This document shows, piece after piece, positions 36,683 through 44,962 of a DNA stretch of 64,000 bases; positions within the stretch are counted from its first letter, which is position 1; every line of letters starts with the position of its first letter. Under the pieces are notes generated by a model. That model did no database searches, had not been told where the DNA came from, and saw only the letters and a program-made list of their open reading frames with translations. This DNA is from Duganella lactea (GTDB lineage: Bacteria; Pseudomonadota; Gammaproteobacteria; Burkholderiales; Burkholderiaceae_D): the NCBI RefSeq assembly GCF_009857505.1, contig NZ_WWCP01000019.1, forward strand, positions 1 to 64,000, read 5' to 3'. A program made the position numbers and the translations under genes.

Positions 36683-36958
36683 ATGGATTGCCCAGTATGC
36701 AAGAACGTCAGCCTGGTGATGAGTGAGCGCCAGGGCATCGAAATCGATTACTGCCCAAGCTGCCGCGGCGTGTGGCTGGATCGCGGCGAGCTCGACAAGA
36801 TCATCGAGCGCTCAACGCCGAATGCAGCGACAGCGGCAGCGCCACCGCCGCAACAACAGCCAGCTTACCGTGGACCGGACCCGCGCTACCAGCAGCAACA
36901 ATATCCTCAGCACAAGAAGAAACGTGAAAGCTTCCTCAGCGATATCTTCGACTTCTAG
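36683..36958 (+). CDS. zf-TFIIB domain protein
   Basis: A 91-residue protein with a single zinc ribbon: CPVC at residues 3-6 and CPSC at about 24-27, followed by the diagnostic GVWLDRGELDKI. The rest is a Pro/Gln/Tyr-rich low-complexity linker and a short basic-acidic tail (HKKKRESFLSDIFDF). It follows TerB by 12 bases with an AAAGGAG-like ribosome site and closes the TerC operon. Such proteins are widespread in proteobacteria; their biochemical role is unknown. The conserved aromatic-acidic tail may be a docking peptide, which is a guess. Confidence 0.88.
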   Translation: MDCPVCKNVSLVMSERQGIEIDYCPSCRGVWLDRGELDKIIERSTPNAATAAAPPPQQQPAYRGPDPRYQQQQYPQHKKKRESFLSDIFDF

Positions 36959-36975
36959 CATCGGGACGCGGCACT

Positions 36976-37000
36976 GGCCGGTAATGTAAAATTACCGGCC
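36976..37000 (+). terminator. stem-loop terminator after the TerC operon
   Basis: Perfect 10-base stem GGCCGGTAAT / ATTACCGGCC with a GTAAA loop, 17 bases after the zf-TFIIB stop. Only a weak T content follows, so it may stall transcription or protect the 3' end rather than act as a strong intrinsic terminator. Confidence 0.55.
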
Positions 37001-37023
37001 TTCGCGCGTGTTTCCTGAATTCA

Positions 37024-37689
37024 ATGAAATTCCTAGTCCAGCGGTTAGCCGTCCTTGTTGTTGCCCTGATCCTCGCCGGTTGCGCCGGCGTCCCGCGCCG
37101 CGCCGACCTGCCAAGCGGCGCCACGCCCCACACCATCTATCTGGTGCAATTTGGCTGGCACACGGCGCTGCTGCTGGAGGGCGCCGCAACACTGGAACAC
37201 AGCACCAAGCTGCGCACCGATTTTCACGATACCCGGTATTTGATGGTTGGCTGGGGCGACGGCGAATACTTCGTCTCCGAGCATGCACCTTGGTCGAAGG
37301 CGGTCAAGGCGCTGGTCGCGTCCGACTACCCGGCGCTGCAGGTGGGCGGCCGTGACAAGAATCCGCCGCTGGGCGCACAGGCGCGCGACACCGTCGCGCT
37401 GGCGATCACCGAGCGCGGCTTTCAAGAACTGGTGGAGTACATCGACCGCAGCATCGCCACCGACGCCAACGGCAAGCTGATCTATCTGGGCGATCCGGCG
37501 GAGCATCCCGACCGTTTCTATCGTGCGACCGGCAATTACAGCGTGTTCAACAACTGCAACTCATGGATCTCGGACGCGCTGCGCACGGCCGGCCTGCCGA
37601 TTTCCAGCTTCAACCTGACCGCGCGTGGCGTCTTCGAGCAAGCTCAGCGCATTGCCGCCCTACAAAACCAGCAACCCACGCTGAATTAG
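37024..37689 (+). CDS. DUF2459 (TIGR02117) family lipoprotein
   Basis: Lipoprotein of 221 residues: lipobox LILAGC (acylated Cys near residue 19) after a hydrophobic signal. Conserved blocks match the DUF2459 family: IYLVQFGWHTALLLEG, MVGWGDGEYFV, and NCNSWISDALRTAG near residue 180. The histidine of GWHT and the cysteine of NNCNSW resemble the active-site pair of permuted NlpC/P60-type cysteine hydrolases, so a thiol amidase or acyl hydrolase in the envelope is conceivable; this is inference. It lies after the TerC operon stem-loop on the same strand. No strong ribosome binding site is visible. Confidence 0.78.
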   Translation: MKFLVQRLAVLVVALILAGCAGVPRRADLPSGATPHTIYLVQFGWHTALLLEGAATLEHSTKLRTDFHDTRYLMVGWGDGEYFVSEHAPWSKAVKALVASDYPALQVGGRDKNPPLGAQARDTVALAITERGFQELVEYIDRSIATDANGKLIYLGDPAEHPDRFYRATGNYSVFNNCNSWISDALRTAGLPISSFNLTARGVFEQAQRIAALQNQQPTLN

Positions 37690-37694
37690 CAAAA

Positions 37695-37961
37695 TTAAGC
37701 CGCCGACGCTTTCGGCTTGCGCGGCGCGCGTGGCTTCTTCGGCTTTTCAGCCTCGGCATCCTGCCCCTTGCCCTTAACCGCCTCGATCAGCGCCGCAACA
37801 TAGGTATTGCGCGCGGTTTGGGCGATCGCGACCTGCTGTTGCAGACGCGCCAACTCCGCATCCACGGCCTGGACGTTCAGGAACTGGGTTTTAGCGGCTT
37901 CGTTCAGGTTTTCCGAAGCATAAGAGGTACCATTGATCGTGATGTATTGCGGCAGACTCAT
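37695..37961 (-). CDS. DUF6447-like small protein
   Basis: An 88-residue soluble protein. The ATG at 37961 follows AAGGAA and was chosen over an upstream in-frame start. An N-terminal beta-rich start (QYITINGTSYAS) leads into a helix (AVDAELARLQQQVAIAQTARNTYVAAL) that probably forms a coiled coil, and then a Lys/Pro/Ala-rich tail. The pattern resembles small DUF6447 proteins of Burkholderiales; this is recalled, not searched. It converges on the DUF2459 gene with 5 bases between stops. Function unknown. Confidence 0.7.
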   Translation of the reverse strand: MSLPQYITINGTSYASENLNEAAKTQFLNVQAVDAELARLQQQVAIAQTARNTYVAALIEAVKGKGQDAEAEKPKKPRAPRKPKASAA

Positions 37962-38092
37962 TATTTTCCTTGTTGATTTCGGGCAAAAAATTCCCAACGG
38001 CGGCAATTGTATGCCGTGACCGGCAAGCTAGCAACGTCGGATCAAGCCCTCGCCGGTCCCAAAGTGCTAAAGTGCGGCAGAAAGGAGTTATC

Positions 38093-38656
38093 ATGCCGAC
38101 AATGCACAGTTTGGCGAAATGGCGTTGGAGCGCGGCTTTTTGCGGCTTGTTGCAGGCCTGGCAAGCCGCCGCGTTGACCATCGCGCTACCGCCGTCCGAG
38201 GCGCAGCAGGCGATATTGCGCGCGGTGCGGCAGATCGCGCCGCAGCGCGAAGAACACCGGCGCTACCGCATGGCCCTGCCGTTCGGCGCCCCGCTGTTCC
38301 CGCCCGCTGCCGATCTGGCATTGCCGCCGGCGACGCCGGCGCTGTCCGGCTGGCTCGCCCTGCCCGCCACGCAACGCCGACACGACGTGCTCATCACCCC
38401 AGACATCGATTACTACTGGAAGGCCGAAGGCCGCCAGTTCAGTTGCCAGTTCATCATCCACCTCGAAGCCGATGGCGCCGGTTCGCGGTTGTCGCTACTC
38501 CAGGTGCGGCCCACCGAATACGCCGGCAAGCACTTCGAACTACTGGGCCGCACCGGCCCAGGCCGTTACGTCAAGCTGCTGCCGACCGCGCCGTCAGCCC
38601 AGGCCGAAGCCGAGCTGCGTGCCTTCCTGACGAGCGCGCTGACGCGCCAGCAGTAA
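38093..38656 (+). CDS. hypothetical exported protein
   Basis: A 187-residue protein not recognised as a known family. The ATG at 38093 has an AAAGGAG ribosome site 7 bases upstream, which makes it a likely real gene. The first 28 residues form a signal peptide with a basic start (WRWSAAFCGLLQAWQAAA). The mature part is Pro/Ala-rich at first and then has a compact region with YYWKAEGRQFSCQFIIHLEAD and LLQVRPTEYAGKHFELLGR. There are no obvious catalytic motifs. Its 3' end overlaps the convergent PEP-CTERM-like gene by 63 bases. Confidence 0.6.
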   Translation: MPTMHSLAKWRWSAAFCGLLQAWQAAALTIALPPSEAQQAILRAVRQIAPQREEHRRYRMALPFGAPLFPPAADLALPPATPALSGWLALPATQRRHDVLITPDIDYYWKAEGRQFSCQFIIHLEADGAGSRLSLLQVRPTEYAGKHFELLGRTGPGRYVKLLPTAPSAQAEAELRAFLTSALTRQQ

Positions 38657-39187
38657 GCCCAAGCCAAGCACCAGCAACGCCAGACTGCCGGGCAGCGGCA
38701 AGGCGGCGATCGCCTCGACTTGCAACGTCAGCGGCACCAGCACCGCATCGGACGCTTGCAGGAACAGGCCGCCGGCGAGCGGATCGCCGCTCCACCACTC
38801 GCCTGACAGCGTGAAGAAACCGCTATCGCTTTGCCCCGGCGCCGCGAACGGGAAGATTTGCGCGCCGTACAAACCGGTATGCGCCAGTTGGTCGAACAAG
38901 GCATTCGCCGTGGCGCCGGGCGCCAGCACTGGAAAATCGAAATAGCTGGCGTCCGGTGTGGCGATGCTGAACGACGCGGCGCTCAGTTGGGTCGGCACGA
39001 ACCAGTTGCTGCTGTCGGTGTTGACCAGCGAATAGCCCCAGCCGACGGTTTGTCCGGGCGCCCCGCTAACCACGCCGCCCGCCGGGCCGGCCGACAAGGT
39101 GAAGGTGAACGGCAGCGCCTGCGCGGCCAGCGGCAACAGCAAGCTCAAGCACAGGGCCAATATGGCCCTCAAGAATTGGCGTTTCAT
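38594..39187 (-). CDS. PEP-CTERM-like sorting protein
   Basis: Exported protein of 197 residues: signal peptide (about 1-24, cleavage after QALP), a beta-rich extracellular domain (about 25-165), and a C-terminal PEP-CTERM-like tripartite end: LPLPGSLALLVLGLGLLLAR followed by RQRARQ. The motif reads LPGS instead of the canonical PEP. A further 9 residues follow the arginine cluster, partly because the ORF runs over the neighbouring gene. Sorting by an exosortase encoded elsewhere is expected. It lies 12 bases downstream of the stop of the Het-C/vWA gene on the same strand, so the two may be cotranscribed. Confidence 0.72.
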   Translation of the reverse strand: MKRQFLRAILALCLSLLLPLAAQALPFTFTLSAGPAGGVVSGAPGQTVGWGYSLVNTDSSNWFVPTQLSAASFSIATPDASYFDFPVLAPGATANALFDQLAHTGLYGAQIFPFAAPGQSDSGFFTLSGEWWSGDPLAGGLFLQASDAVLVPLTLQVEAIAALPLPGSLALLVLGLGLLLARQRARQEGTQLGFGLG

Positions 39188-39199
39188 GACAAGGGCTCC

Positions 39200-41893
39200 T
39201 TATTTCGGTATCACGGATTGGGCATGCGCGTAGCCGTAGCTCACGCCGCTGAGGTCGGTCACATTACCGTTTTCGCCAACGCTGAAGCGCTGCACGGTGG
39301 ACGGCACATTGAAGGTCAGCCGCACGGTGAAGAAGCTGCCCACGTCGACGTTCGGCGTCACGAACGGCAGCGGCGGCGACAGCGTGGTGTTCAGCGTGAC
39401 GGTGCCCGTGCCGGTCAGCGTGCGCGGCGCGACCGAGCCCAACGTCATGTTGCGCGCGGTGCCGACACCGGTATTGGTGAAGCGCACGTCCAGCCCGATC
39501 ACGCCGGGCGCCACGGTCTCCTGGCCGACGATTTCAGCCAGGAAATCCGGCCGCCCCGGCGTCTGCGCCACGCCGGTGACAAACACCGTCAGCGACGCGC
39601 TGTTGTGCAGCGTGGCGACGCTGACGCTCTGCGCGCTGACGGTCAGGCTGTCCGAACTGCCGATGCGCGCGCCGGCTGGCGGCGTCAGCGTCACGCTGAC
39701 ATTGGCGCTGGCACCACGGGCCAGCGTCAGCGTCGATGGCGACACGCTGGTGATGTAGTGCTTGTCGTCGGTGGCGCCGATGGTGAAGACGTCAGCCGGG
39801 CCGTCGTTGCGCACCCGGTACAGCAGCGTGGTGCTGACGCCGGGCCGCAGGTCCTGGCGCGACGGCGGCGTGACCGAGACCGTTTGCGGCGTCACCATCA
39901 CGCTGACCAGCCGCTGATAAGCATAGCCGGAACTGTCGGTGCCGCTGGCATACACGACGAACGGTTCATTAGGCACCCTCAGCGCGCCGAAGAATTTGCC
40001 GTTGTCGGTCTGGTCCTGCTCCAGCGCCAGCGCGCCCAGCGCGTCGAAATTCTTGCGGCGCAGCTGGAACTGCGGCGCGCCGGCAATGCCGGTCAAGGTG
40101 GCAATCCCATACAGGGCCTGGCCCGGCGCCGGCTCGCCGTCGATGACCATCAAGCCCTGGTGCGGCGGCATGGCACCGAAGCGCGCCAGATTGAAGGAGT
40201 TGAACGCCAGGCCCGAAATGCCGTTGACATTGACATAGGTCTGGTCGAACGAGTTGCCGACCGCCAGCTTCCAGACGCCGCGCGGCGGATTGTCGATGGA
40301 GATGATGCTGCCGCTCGACAAGCGCAAATACTTGGTGGCGGTGGCCTCGGTGATGACCACGCCATCCGGCCGCGTCAGCGTGACGCTCGGCGGCACGCCG
40401 GCCACGGTGCCGCTGACCGACACCGTCAGCCGCCGCAGGCTGGTATCGACCGGCACCGTATAGCTTTTAGTGGCGGCGAAGGTATCGACGGTCGACAGAA
40501 TCTGCACCACGTTGTTGCGGCCAACCAGATCCGCCAGTTCCGTCACGGCGCCGGCCTCGCTGCCGTTCAGGTAAAACACCTGGCCGCCGGTTTCCGCCGC
40601 TGCTTGCAGGAAGCCCGGCGTCAGCGGCGAGCAACTGCCGAACAGCATCGGATAAATCTTGATGGCCTTGCTCTTGGCCAGGCTGATCACCGCGCCGGCC
40701 AGCCCCGCGTCCTTGGCGGCGGCGTCGGTGTACATGAACAGGTCGCCACCGGGATCGGCCAGCGACAGGCCGTTGTACATGCCCGTCATTGCCAACTCGG
40801 GACAGTCATCGCCGCCGCTGGCGAACAGGCTGGCGATCTGCGATTTGAACAGCACCGCGTTATTGGTGGCGGTGGTCGGGCCGGTGCCGGGATCGTTGAA
40901 CGGCGCCAGCACATACTGCAGCGGCTCCTCGTCGGTGCCCAGGCGCGCATCGACAATGCTGGTGGCCGACGCGCGCACGCCGGCAATGATGCCGCCCATG
41001 CTGCCGGTGGTGTCGATCGAGAACGCCAGCGTCGGCCCGGCGCCGAGCAGCGCCTTGAGCTGGGCTTGGTTCAGCTCGGCCTTGATATCCTCGATAAACT
41101 GCTGGGTGCCGGCGATGGCGGCGCCAGCCGCCGCGCCATGGTCGCCGCTGTGTGGCGAGATGTCGCAATAGCGCGTGTCCTTGTTGATGCCTTCGCGGAA
41201 ATAGCCGAGCGGATCGCTGGACGGCGAGCTGCTGTCGAGCGGACCGCCGTGGCTGCATTTCAAGGCGCCGGGCTTGACCCGGTCTTCGCCGCCGTAATAG
41301 CCGCTGGTGAGCAAGGCGCCCACCAGATTGGAGGAGTTGGCGCAAGTGCGGACGGTGGTGGTGAAACCCGAGCAGGCCACCGTCGCCGGGCCGGAAAACA
41401 GCAGCGGACCGGGGCGGCCGACACCGGGATGCGCGCCGCTGTTGCCCAGCTCGACCCAGTTGCTGTGCGAGTAGAAGTCCTGAATCGTATGCAGGGCGCT
41501 GCCGAGGTTGTCGCGCGCGCCGATCACGTTGATCGGATCGCTGCGCAAGGCGTCCAGAATGTTTTGTTTCAGCGTGGCCAGCCGCAGTTGCGCGCCGGCG
41601 GCGTTTTCGCCGTCGAAATGCTTGGCCGAGCTGGTCTGGTCCTCGTCGACCTTGGCGTTGGCTTCGATGATCTGGTCCAGCGCCTTCTGCATCGAGGCGC
41701 TCAGCTTGGGCACGGCGAAATAGCGCTTGTCGAGTTCCTCGATGCCGCGCTGGGTGATGTCCTGGTGCGTCAGGCTGCCGCCGGACTTGGACGTGATGTA
41801 GCAGACAAAACCGTTTTTAGGACAAAAAGCCTGGCTGGGAATGCTGGCCACCAGCAACAGCGACGCCAGCAGCAACGATAAAGCGGTGCGCAT
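39200..41893 (-). CDS. secreted Het-C/vWA-domain protein
   Basis: Exported protein of 897 residues; the ATG at 41893 has an AAAGGA site and opens a signal peptide (residues 1-22, cleavage after SQA). Residues about 35-275 resemble the Het-C domain found in VWA7-type proteins: GGSLTHQDITQRGIEEL and HTIQDFYSHSNWVE, with His135, Asp139 and His143 in a metal-binding-like arrangement. A von Willebrand A domain follows (about 285-465), with the MIDAS motif DTTGSMG at 294-300. The remainder (about 470-870) is beta-rich and includes CARDB/Ig-like repeats (LRPGVSTTLLYRVRNDGPAD). It has no obvious anchor, so it should be periplasmic or released. Ligand and role are unknown; adhesion or a lipase-like activity are possible. 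Confidence 0.78.
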   Translation of the reverse strand: MRTALSLLLASLLLVASIPSQAFCPKNGFVCYITSKSGGSLTHQDITQRGIEELDKRYFAVPKLSASMQKALDQIIEANAKVDEDQTSSAKHFDGENAAGAQLRLATLKQNILDALRSDPINVIGARDNLGSALHTIQDFYSHSNWVELGNSGAHPGVGRPGPLLFSGPATVACSGFTTTVRTCANSSNLVGALLTSGYYGGEDRVKPGALKCSHGGPLDSSSPSSDPLGYFREGINKDTRYCDISPHSGDHGAAAGAAIAGTQQFIEDIKAELNQAQLKALLGAGPTLAFSIDTTGSMGGIIAGVRASATSIVDARLGTDEEPLQYVLAPFNDPGTGPTTATNNAVLFKSQIASLFASGGDDCPELAMTGMYNGLSLADPGGDLFMYTDAAAKDAGLAGAVISLAKSKAIKIYPMLFGSCSPLTPGFLQAAAETGGQVFYLNGSEAGAVTELADLVGRNNVVQILSTVDTFAATKSYTVPVDTSLRRLTVSVSGTVAGVPPSVTLTRPDGVVITEATATKYLRLSSGSIISIDNPPRGVWKLAVGNSFDQTYVNVNGISGLAFNSFNLARFGAMPPHQGLMVIDGEPAPGQALYGIATLTGIAGAPQFQLRRKNFDALGALALEQDQTDNGKFFGALRVPNEPFVVYASGTDSSGYAYQRLVSVMVTPQTVSVTPPSRQDLRPGVSTTLLYRVRNDGPADVFTIGATDDKHYITSVSPSTLTLARGASANVSVTLTPPAGARIGSSDSLTVSAQSVSVATLHNSASLTVFVTGVAQTPGRPDFLAEIVGQETVAPGVIGLDVRFTNTGVGTARNMTLGSVAPRTLTGTGTVTLNTTLSPPLPFVTPNVDVGSFFTVRLTFNVPSTVQRFSVGENGNVTDLSGVSYGYAHAQSVIPK

Positions 41894-42046
41894 ACGATAT
41901 CCTTTCTCGGTGAACAGGAATCCGCCTTGGGCGGACACGCGACGCTGTATCGCATGAGTCATGCCATGTGTTGTGCTTGCTTTTAAATCAGGGGCTTAGC
42001 GCGGCCCACGTGGGTGAAGGACGGCGCGGTGTAAAATTTCCCGACA

Positions 42047-43258
42047 TTACCGGCGCCGCGCACGCAACTCGGCCACCATGGCGGCGGCGTCGCGGAACAT
42101 GGCCGGCTCGCTGGCCGCGCAGGCGCGCCGCTCGCGCGCGATGCGTTCGCGGTTGGCTTGCCAGCCGGCGTCGTCGAGGCGCACGCCGAAACCTGGCGGC
42201 GCCGGATCGGCGCCACCGAAGATGCGTGTCAGCATCACATCGCCCAGCGCGGCCTTGAAATGGCCGGATTCCCAGTACCAGGTGGTCGCGGTGAGATCGC
42301 CGCGCGCGGGGATGTGTTCACACTGCAAGGAGCCGTAGCCGCTGAAGTCCGACAGCGTGATGCGTGCCTGGGCGTGCGTTTGGTGGACGCGCGCAACCTC
42401 GCGCAGCAGGCGCAGCTTCCATTCTTCGAACACGGGCCACAGGCCGGTCTGCTCCAGCATGGCCATCAGCTGCGCGTGGTAGGGATAGATGACCAGTTCC
42501 ACCGCCGTCCCCTGCCCGGCGGCGGCGTCCAGCAGGCGGCCCAGTTCGCGCCAGTCGCTGGAAGTGTCGCTGCCGGCGAGCACGATACCGCGTGGCGCGG
42601 TGGCGAATCGTCTGGCATTTTCCATCGCTCGCTGCTGGAAAAAGCCGTGGTAGCCATCGTCTCGCGCAGCGCGCAGATAATCGCCAAGCGGATTGAAGCC
42701 GCGCGCGCTCATCGTGGCGGCGTAGGGATCGCGCTGGATCAGCAAGGTGCGCGCGGCGTCGAGCAGCGCGTCCAGCGAGAACACGGTATCGATCTTCCAG
42801 CGCAGGCGCGCCAGTCCGCCGGGCAAGATTTGATCGGGCACGTCGGCGGCGACCGGGTCGGTCAGAAAATCAAAGAACTCCACGCCGAGCAACAGCGTGA
42901 CCGGGCGCACGCCGTCTGTTGTCAGCCTCATCCATTGCTGGCGCGAAGCGGCCACGCCGGTGCCCGGCAACGCCAGATTGTAGGTCGGTCCGGCCAACGG
43001 CCGCGCATCGGGATCGATGCCAACGTCGATCCGCGAGTTCCCCATCAAAAAAAGCTTCGGCTGTGTGGCACGGGCGCCGGCCATCTTGATTTCCGACAGG
43101 TATCGGGTTGGGCGCGGCTTGATGGCATTGAAGCCATCGCGTTCGACCAAACGATGCAGACGATACGGGTCCACCACCGTCACGAAGCCGCACACCAGGA
43201 CGATGCCCGCCACCAGCGCCGTAGCCATCCACTTGATAAACCTGCCGAAGTCATCCAT
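42047..43258 (-). CDS. SGNH-like acyl-transfer partner of the MBOAT protein
   Basis: Membrane-anchored periplasmic protein of 403 residues. One N-terminal transmembrane helix (about 8-28) precedes a domain resembling the AlgJ/AlgX/DltD-type SGNH fold; LFLMGNSRIDVGID (about residues 70-83) corresponds to block I with its nucleophile-like serine. Towards the C-terminus, FSGYGSL and WYWESGHFKAALGD (about 320-345) are in the place of the D..H block. It starts 9 bases after the MBOAT gene stop, so the two are cotranscribed. The pair probably O-acylates a polysaccharide or lipid in the periplasm; the acceptor is unknown, and no exopolysaccharide genes are next to it. Confidence 0.78.
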   Translation of the reverse strand: MDDFGRFIKWMATALVAGIVLVCGFVTVVDPYRLHRLVERDGFNAIKPRPTRYLSEIKMAGARATQPKLFLMGNSRIDVGIDPDARPLAGPTYNLALPGTGVAASRQQWMRLTTDGVRPVTLLLGVEFFDFLTDPVAADVPDQILPGGLARLRWKIDTVFSLDALLDAARTLLIQRDPYAATMSARGFNPLGDYLRAARDDGYHGFFQQRAMENARRFATAPRGIVLAGSDTSSDWRELGRLLDAAAGQGTAVELVIYPYHAQLMAMLEQTGLWPVFEEWKLRLLREVARVHQTHAQARITLSDFSGYGSLQCEHIPARGDLTATTWYWESGHFKAALGDVMLTRIFGGADPAPPGFGVRLDDAGWQANRERIARERRACAASEPAMFRDAAAMVAELRARRR

Positions 43259-43267
43259 GCACGTATC

Positions 43268-44770
43268 CTAAAACTGGAAATACAGGAATTCGGCTGGACG
43301 GCCCAGTGACAGCAGACAGGCCAGCGACAGCAACGCCATGCCCACCGCCCAGCGACGGTTCGGCAGCCAGGCGGGCCAGCGAGCGCCGAGCGTCGGCTCA
43401 AAGCGCGCCATGATCTGCTGCGTATTTGGCATCAGCCAGGCGATTGCCGCCGCCACCGCCACCCACGCATACGTCTGCACAAACCGTGTGCCGCCACCGA
43501 CATGGAAAGTGATGCCCAGCGCGTCAAGCATGGGCTGAATCGCCATCACGCGCGGCGCCAGCGCCTCGGGCAAGCTGGCGCCGTTGTGCCCGGCCATCGC
43601 GCCCACGATCAAAAGCGCCTGCGAGAAATCGGCCGCGCGGAAAAAAACCCAGGCGACACACACGGCGGCAAAGGTCAGCGCGGCCGCCGGCATTCGCCAC
43701 GCGGCGGCCCCGACAGGAAAACGCAGCCGCGCCGCCAGTGCCGCCCAGGCGTGATTGACCATCAGATAAGCGCCATGCAGCAATCCCCACAGCGCGAAGT
43801 TCCAGCCGGCGCCGTGCCACAGGCCGCCCAACAACATGGTCAGCAGCAGATTCAGGTAGCGGCGCAGCGGTCCCTTGCGCGCGCCGCCCAGCGGAATATA
43901 CAAATAATCGCGCAGGAAACGTGATAGCGTCATGTGCCAGCGCCGCCAGAAATCGATGACGCTGGCGGCCTTGTACGGCGAATCGAAGTTCAGCGGCAAG
44001 CGGATGCCGAACAGGCGCGATGCCCCAATCGCCATATCGGAATAACCGGAAAAGTCGAAATACAGTTGAAACGCATACGCCAGCACCCCGCCCCACGCCA
44101 CCAGCAGAGTCTGCGGCTCGGTCTGGCCGAAGAAAGAGTTGGCGTGCGGCGCCAGGTTATCGGCTATTAACACCTTCTTGGCCAGCCCGAAGACAACGAT
44201 GCTGCCGCCGATGGCCAGATTGGCGCGCGAAAAACGGTAAGTTGCGAGCCGCGCGAACTGCGGCATCATTTCGGCGTGGTGCAGCACCGGACCGGCAATC
44301 AGATGCGGGAAATACGTAATGAACAGCAGGTAGTGGACGAAGCGATACTCCTTCACCTTGCCATGATAGGTGTCGACCAGGAAAGCGATCTGCGTAAAGG
44401 TGTAAAACGAAATCCCGATCGGCAACACCACGTGCCACAGCGGCCACTGCGTCGCGGTGACAGCATTGATGCCAGTGATAAAAAAGTCCGCGTACTTGAA
44501 GTAGGCCAACAGCAACAGGTTGCCACTCACGCCGAGCACCAGCCAGCGCCGACGCGCGCTGCCTGGCAGCTTGCGCCCGAGCAGATAGTTGCCGGTGACG
44601 GACGCCAGCAGCAGCGGAATATACTCGACGCTCCACCAGCCGTAGAAAAACAGCGAAGCCGCCGCCAGCCACAGCGCCGCCCACGTCTGACTGCGCCGCG
44701 CCAGCAGAAAGAATCCCAACGTCGTTATCGGCAGAAACAGCACAATAAAGCTGAGCGAGTTGAAGAGCAT
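43268..44770 (-). CDS. MBOAT-family O-acyltransferase (AlgI-like)
   Basis: Polytopic inner-membrane acyltransferase of 500 residues with about 10-12 helices. AlgI/DltB signatures are clear: FFYGWWSVEYIPLLL, LPIGISFYTFTQI, FPHLIAGPVLHHAEMMPQF, SGYSDMAIG, and FWRRWHMTLSRFLRDYLYI, with the catalytic histidine in GGLWHGAGWNF (about residue 315). It should take an acyl group from the cytosol, most likely acetyl, and pass it to a periplasmic partner, here the SGNH-like protein encoded 9 bases downstream. It heads the two-gene unit; the promoter lies in the 192-base gap shared with the divergent LacI-type gene. Confidence 0.93.
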   Translation of the reverse strand: MLFNSLSFIVLFLPITTLGFFLLARRSQTWAALWLAAASLFFYGWWSVEYIPLLLASVTGNYLLGRKLPGSARRRWLVLGVSGNLLLLAYFKYADFFITGINAVTATQWPLWHVVLPIGISFYTFTQIAFLVDTYHGKVKEYRFVHYLLFITYFPHLIAGPVLHHAEMMPQFARLATYRFSRANLAIGGSIVVFGLAKKVLIADNLAPHANSFFGQTEPQTLLVAWGGVLAYAFQLYFDFSGYSDMAIGASRLFGIRLPLNFDSPYKAASVIDFWRRWHMTLSRFLRDYLYIPLGGARKGPLRRYLNLLLTMLLGGLWHGAGWNFALWGLLHGAYLMVNHAWAALAARLRFPVGAAAWRMPAAALTFAAVCVAWVFFRAADFSQALLIVGAMAGHNGASLPEALAPRVMAIQPMLDALGITFHVGGGTRFVQTYAWVAVAAAIAWLMPNTQQIMARFEPTLGARWPAWLPNRRWAVGMALLSLACLLSLGRPAEFLYFQF

Positions 44771-44962
44771 AGCTGGCAGACATGGCGTGGGGATCAGCCC
44801 ATGCTAAAGACATCCGCTGCAAATGTCTGCCATGAACTATGCACTTTCATGCGCGGCGTCAAGCATGGACTACCGGGCCGAGGGGGGCGCTGCCCGAACG
44901 CGCTACTGGTCAGCGCACAGACGTAGTATGATCTGAGCCGTTACCTTTTTTACAGCAGCCCG

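Noticed and set aside
38831..41881. Open frame of 1016 codons on the plus strand
   Set aside because: Antisense to the Het-C/vWA gene, low-complexity Arg/Gly/Ala sequence, no ribosome site.
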